15,605 nt of DNA from DTU032 sp964346175. GTDB lineage: Bacteria > Bacillota > Clostridia > Saccharofermentanales > DTU023. The position numbers were made by a program, and so were the translations under genes. Below are positions 14,159-15,605 of the stretch, piece by piece (positions within the stretch are counted from its first letter, which is position 1; each line of letters begins with the position of its first letter). The stretch is from assembly GCA_964346175.1 (NCBI GenBank), contig CAYFTG010000026.1, positions 1 through 15,605 on the forward strand. The letters run 5' to 3'. The notes below the pieces were generated by a model, which ran no database searches, was not told the origin of the DNA, and saw only the letters and a program-made list of their open reading frames with translations.

Positions 14159-15448
14159 ATGCAAGTAGATAAAATTCTGATTATTGATCTGGGCGGCAGC
14201 AAAAATGCCGAGCTGGCACGCGAACTGCGACGCTACCTCGTTTACAGCGAAGTTCACCCTCACGACATGACAGAGGCCGAAGTGGAAGCGCTCACAGATG
14301 TGCGCGGCGTGATCATCAACGGCGGCCCCAATCGCCTAGTTGACGGCGTTGAGATCGAACCGTCGGCAGCGATAATGGCGCTCGACCTGCCGGTCCTCCA
14401 CACAGGTTATGACGATCATCCCAATCTCCCCACCGATGCTCAAGAAAGAGCCAAGCTCCTACGTGAGTTCATCTTCGAACGTTGTAAGGCGACCCCGAAC
14501 TGGACGATCGAAAACTTCCTGCAGTGGAAGATCGCAGAAATTAAAGAAGAAGTCGCCGACAAGAAGGTGCTGCTAGCCCTCTCCGGCGGTGTCGACTCCA
14601 CTGTCCTAGCTGCACTCTTAGGTCGTGCCATCGGCGATCAACTAACCATGATTCACGTGAATACCGGACTCATGCGCAAGAATGAATCCGAACAGATTCA
14701 CGACCTTTTCGGCGATCAATTTCCCGGCCAGCTCATTTATGTGGATGCTACGGAACGTTTCTTGACGAAGCTAGAAGGCGTCTCCGATCCCGAGGAAAAG
14801 CGCAAAATCATCGGCAACGAATTTATCTACGTTTTCCAAGAGGAGACCAGCCACCTAGACAACATCGACTTCTTAGCTCAAGGCACCATTTATCCGGACA
14901 TTATAGAATCAGGCACCAAGACTGCCAAAAAGGTTAAGAGCCATCACAACGTCGGAGCCTTACCTGAGGATATGCAGTTCAAACTAGTGGAACCACTGAA
15001 GACTTTGTTCAAGGACGAAGTGCGTAGTTGCGGTTTCGCCTTAGGGGTCCCAGCGGATCTGGTTAACCGCCAACCCTTCCCCGGCCCCGGCCTAGCCGTG
15101 CGCTGCATCGGAGCAATCACGCGAGATCGCCTCGAGGCAGTACGTGAATCCGATGCTATCTTGCGCGAAGAATTTGCCAAAGCCGGTCTGGACAAAAAGG
15201 TCTGGCAGTACTTCACCGTGGTTCCGGACATCCGCTCTACCGGCATGCGCAACAAAGAGCGCAGCTACGAGTGGCCCTGCATAATCCGTGCAGTCAACAG
15301 CGTCGATGCAATGACCGCAACAGTGGAACCTCTTCCCTATGACTTACTAGAGCGCCTGACCCAGCGGATCACGAGCGAAGTTCCAGGGATCAATCGCGTT
15401 CTTTACGATGTTACCCCGAAACCTCCGGGAACGATTGAGTGGGAATAG
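14159..15448 (+). CDS. guaA: GMP synthase with degenerate, shortened glutaminase domain
   Basis: Aminates XMP to GMP using ATP in guanine nucleotide synthesis. At 429 residues it is about 85-95 shorter than ordinary GuaA. The ATP pyrophosphatase domain is intact: PP-loop SGGVDS (142-147), AQGTIYPDIIESG, KSHHNVG and RQPFPGPGLAVRC. The dimerisation domain ends with the conserved KPPGTIEWE. The deletion is in the class I glutaminase domain (1 to about 110). Its start (ILIIDLGG, INGGP) is kept. At the nucleophile elbow, PVLGICYG of typical GuaA reads PVLHTGYDD, with Gly83 in the Cys position. The sequence then joins directly to HPN (87-89), which aligns with the catalytic HPE. Cys and Glu of the triad are therefore missing, and the frame is continuous. 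GAGGAG lies about 7 bases before the ATG. Synthesis should need free ammonia or a separate glutaminase. No second guaA is in the window. Confidence 0.92.
   Translation: MQVDKILIIDLGGSKNAELARELRRYLVYSEVHPHDMTEAEVEALTDVRGVIINGGPNRLVDGVEIEPSAAIMALDLPVLHTGYDDHPNLPTDAQERAKLLREFIFERCKATPNWTIENFLQWKIAEIKEEVADKKVLLALSGGVDSTVLAALLGRAIGDQLTMIHVNTGLMRKNESEQIHDLFGDQFPGQLIYVDATERFLTKLEGVSDPEEKRKIIGNEFIYVFQEETSHLDNIDFLAQGTIYPDIIESGTKTAKKVKSHHNVGALPEDMQFKLVEPLKTLFKDEVRSCGFALGVPADLVNRQPFPGPGLAVRCIGAITRDRLEAVRESDAILREEFAKAGLDKKVWQYFTVVPDIRSTGMRNKERSYEWPCIIRAVNSVDAMTATVEPLPYDLLERLTQRITSEVPGINRVLYDVTPKPPGTIEWE
15424..15448 (+). other. Candidate integration site (attB-like) at the guaA 3' end
   Basis: The last codons of guaA, including GATTGAGTGGGAATAG, are the conserved segment that many integrative elements use as attachment site. 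Just after it, at 15508-15525, is a spaced direct repeat. No integrase is visible before the window ends, so this is only a potential or former site. Confidence 0.3.
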
Positions 15449-15507
15449 GTTCCGAGATTTTGAAAGCCTTGATTTTACTAACTATTCTATGGGTACGAGT
15501 GGTTCAT

Positions 15508-15525
15508 GATACTATTTTGATACTA
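15508..15525. repeat. Spaced direct repeat GATACTA after guaA
   Basis: GATACTA at 15508-15514 and 15519-15525 is separated by TTTT, giving an 11-base period, one helical turn. It lies in the non-coding stretch between guaA and the convergent gene. The 106-base gap (15449-15554) contains no gene. CTAAAAAA (15523-15530) can pair with TTTTTTAG (15551-15558), possibly a weak bidirectional terminator. Confidence 0.4.
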
Positions 15526-15554
15526 AAAAATGGTAAGCGTCAAAACGTCTTTTT

Positions 15555-15605
15555 TTAGTTAACGTTTCTCTGCCTTAAATACTTATCCGGCGTGAGCCCT
15601 GCAAC
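15555..15605 (-). CDS. C-terminal end of a partial gene, resembling AraC-family regulators
   Basis: Only 16 codons and a TAA stop are inside the window. Read on the minus strand they give VAGLTPDKYLRQRNVN. The pattern G-L/M-T/S-P-x-x-Y-L/R is the hallmark of the end of AraC/XylS-type DNA-binding domains, where it follows the second helix-turn-helix. The frame is open to the window edge. It would be convergent with guaA. The stretch is too short for certainty; other proteins can end this way. Confidence 0.4.
   Translation of the reverse strand, partial: VAGLTPDKYLRQRNVN

Noticed and set aside
14900..14925. Extra copy of the GTGCCWGGCAC palindrome in guaA (CAGGCACCAA)
   Set aside because: Only half of the palindrome matches and it is within conserved coding sequence.

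Overview
The window looks like the chromosome of an anaerobic, Gram-positive, Clostridia-type bacterium. This is inferred from GGAGG-type ribosome binding sites, a lipoprotein sugar-binding protein with a short Lys-Lys signal peptide, Firmicutes-style MalF/MalG/MsmK transporter genes and short A+T-rich promoters. There are no tRNA, rRNA, CRISPR or transposase genes. Eleven complete protein genes are supported, plus the last codons of a twelfth at the right edge.

Layout. Positions 1-1080 (+ strand): a terminator from an upstream gene, deoC (deoxyribose-phosphate aldolase), then a 75-residue charged helical protein. A bidirectional terminator at 1172-1209 separates these from a long minus-strand block. 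Read from right to left, that block is malE (lipoprotein), a small 4-TM membrane protein, malF, malG, a MalK/MsmK ATPase and malQ (4-alpha-glucanotransferase). This is a maltodextrin uptake and breakdown unit: the lipoprotein captures the sugar, MalFGK imports it and MalQ rearranges the glucan chains. Further right on the minus strand are a TIM-barrel protein of unknown function (9311-10090) and GTP-type PEP carboxykinase (10344-12134). On the + strand follow an MsbA-like ABC exporter half-transporter (12329-14119) and a GMP synthase (14159-15448). A minus-strand gene whose tail resembles an AraC-family regulator enters from the right edge.

Unusual points. (1) GMP synthase is about 430 residues; its glutaminase domain has lost the nucleophilic Cys and the segment up to the HPE motif, so it is predicted to depend on free ammonia or a partner glutaminase. 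(2) MalF carries an N-terminal charged, probably coiled-coil extension of about 265 residues. (3) Two copies of a bipartite palindromic repeat (paired GTGCCWGGCAC units) sit in inverted orientation exactly at the two ends of the malE-malK transporter unit. (4) PEPCK has Ser in place of the usual reactive Cys of the GTP-PEPCK P-loop. (5) The exporter gene appears to be leaderless. (6) Two genes have their stop codon inside the loop of their own terminator. (7) The small protein after deoC has a spacing of residues like Nif11/NHLP leader domains.

No complete new multi-gene system is obvious; the most original material is the modified GuaA, the extended MalF and the inverted repeat pair.
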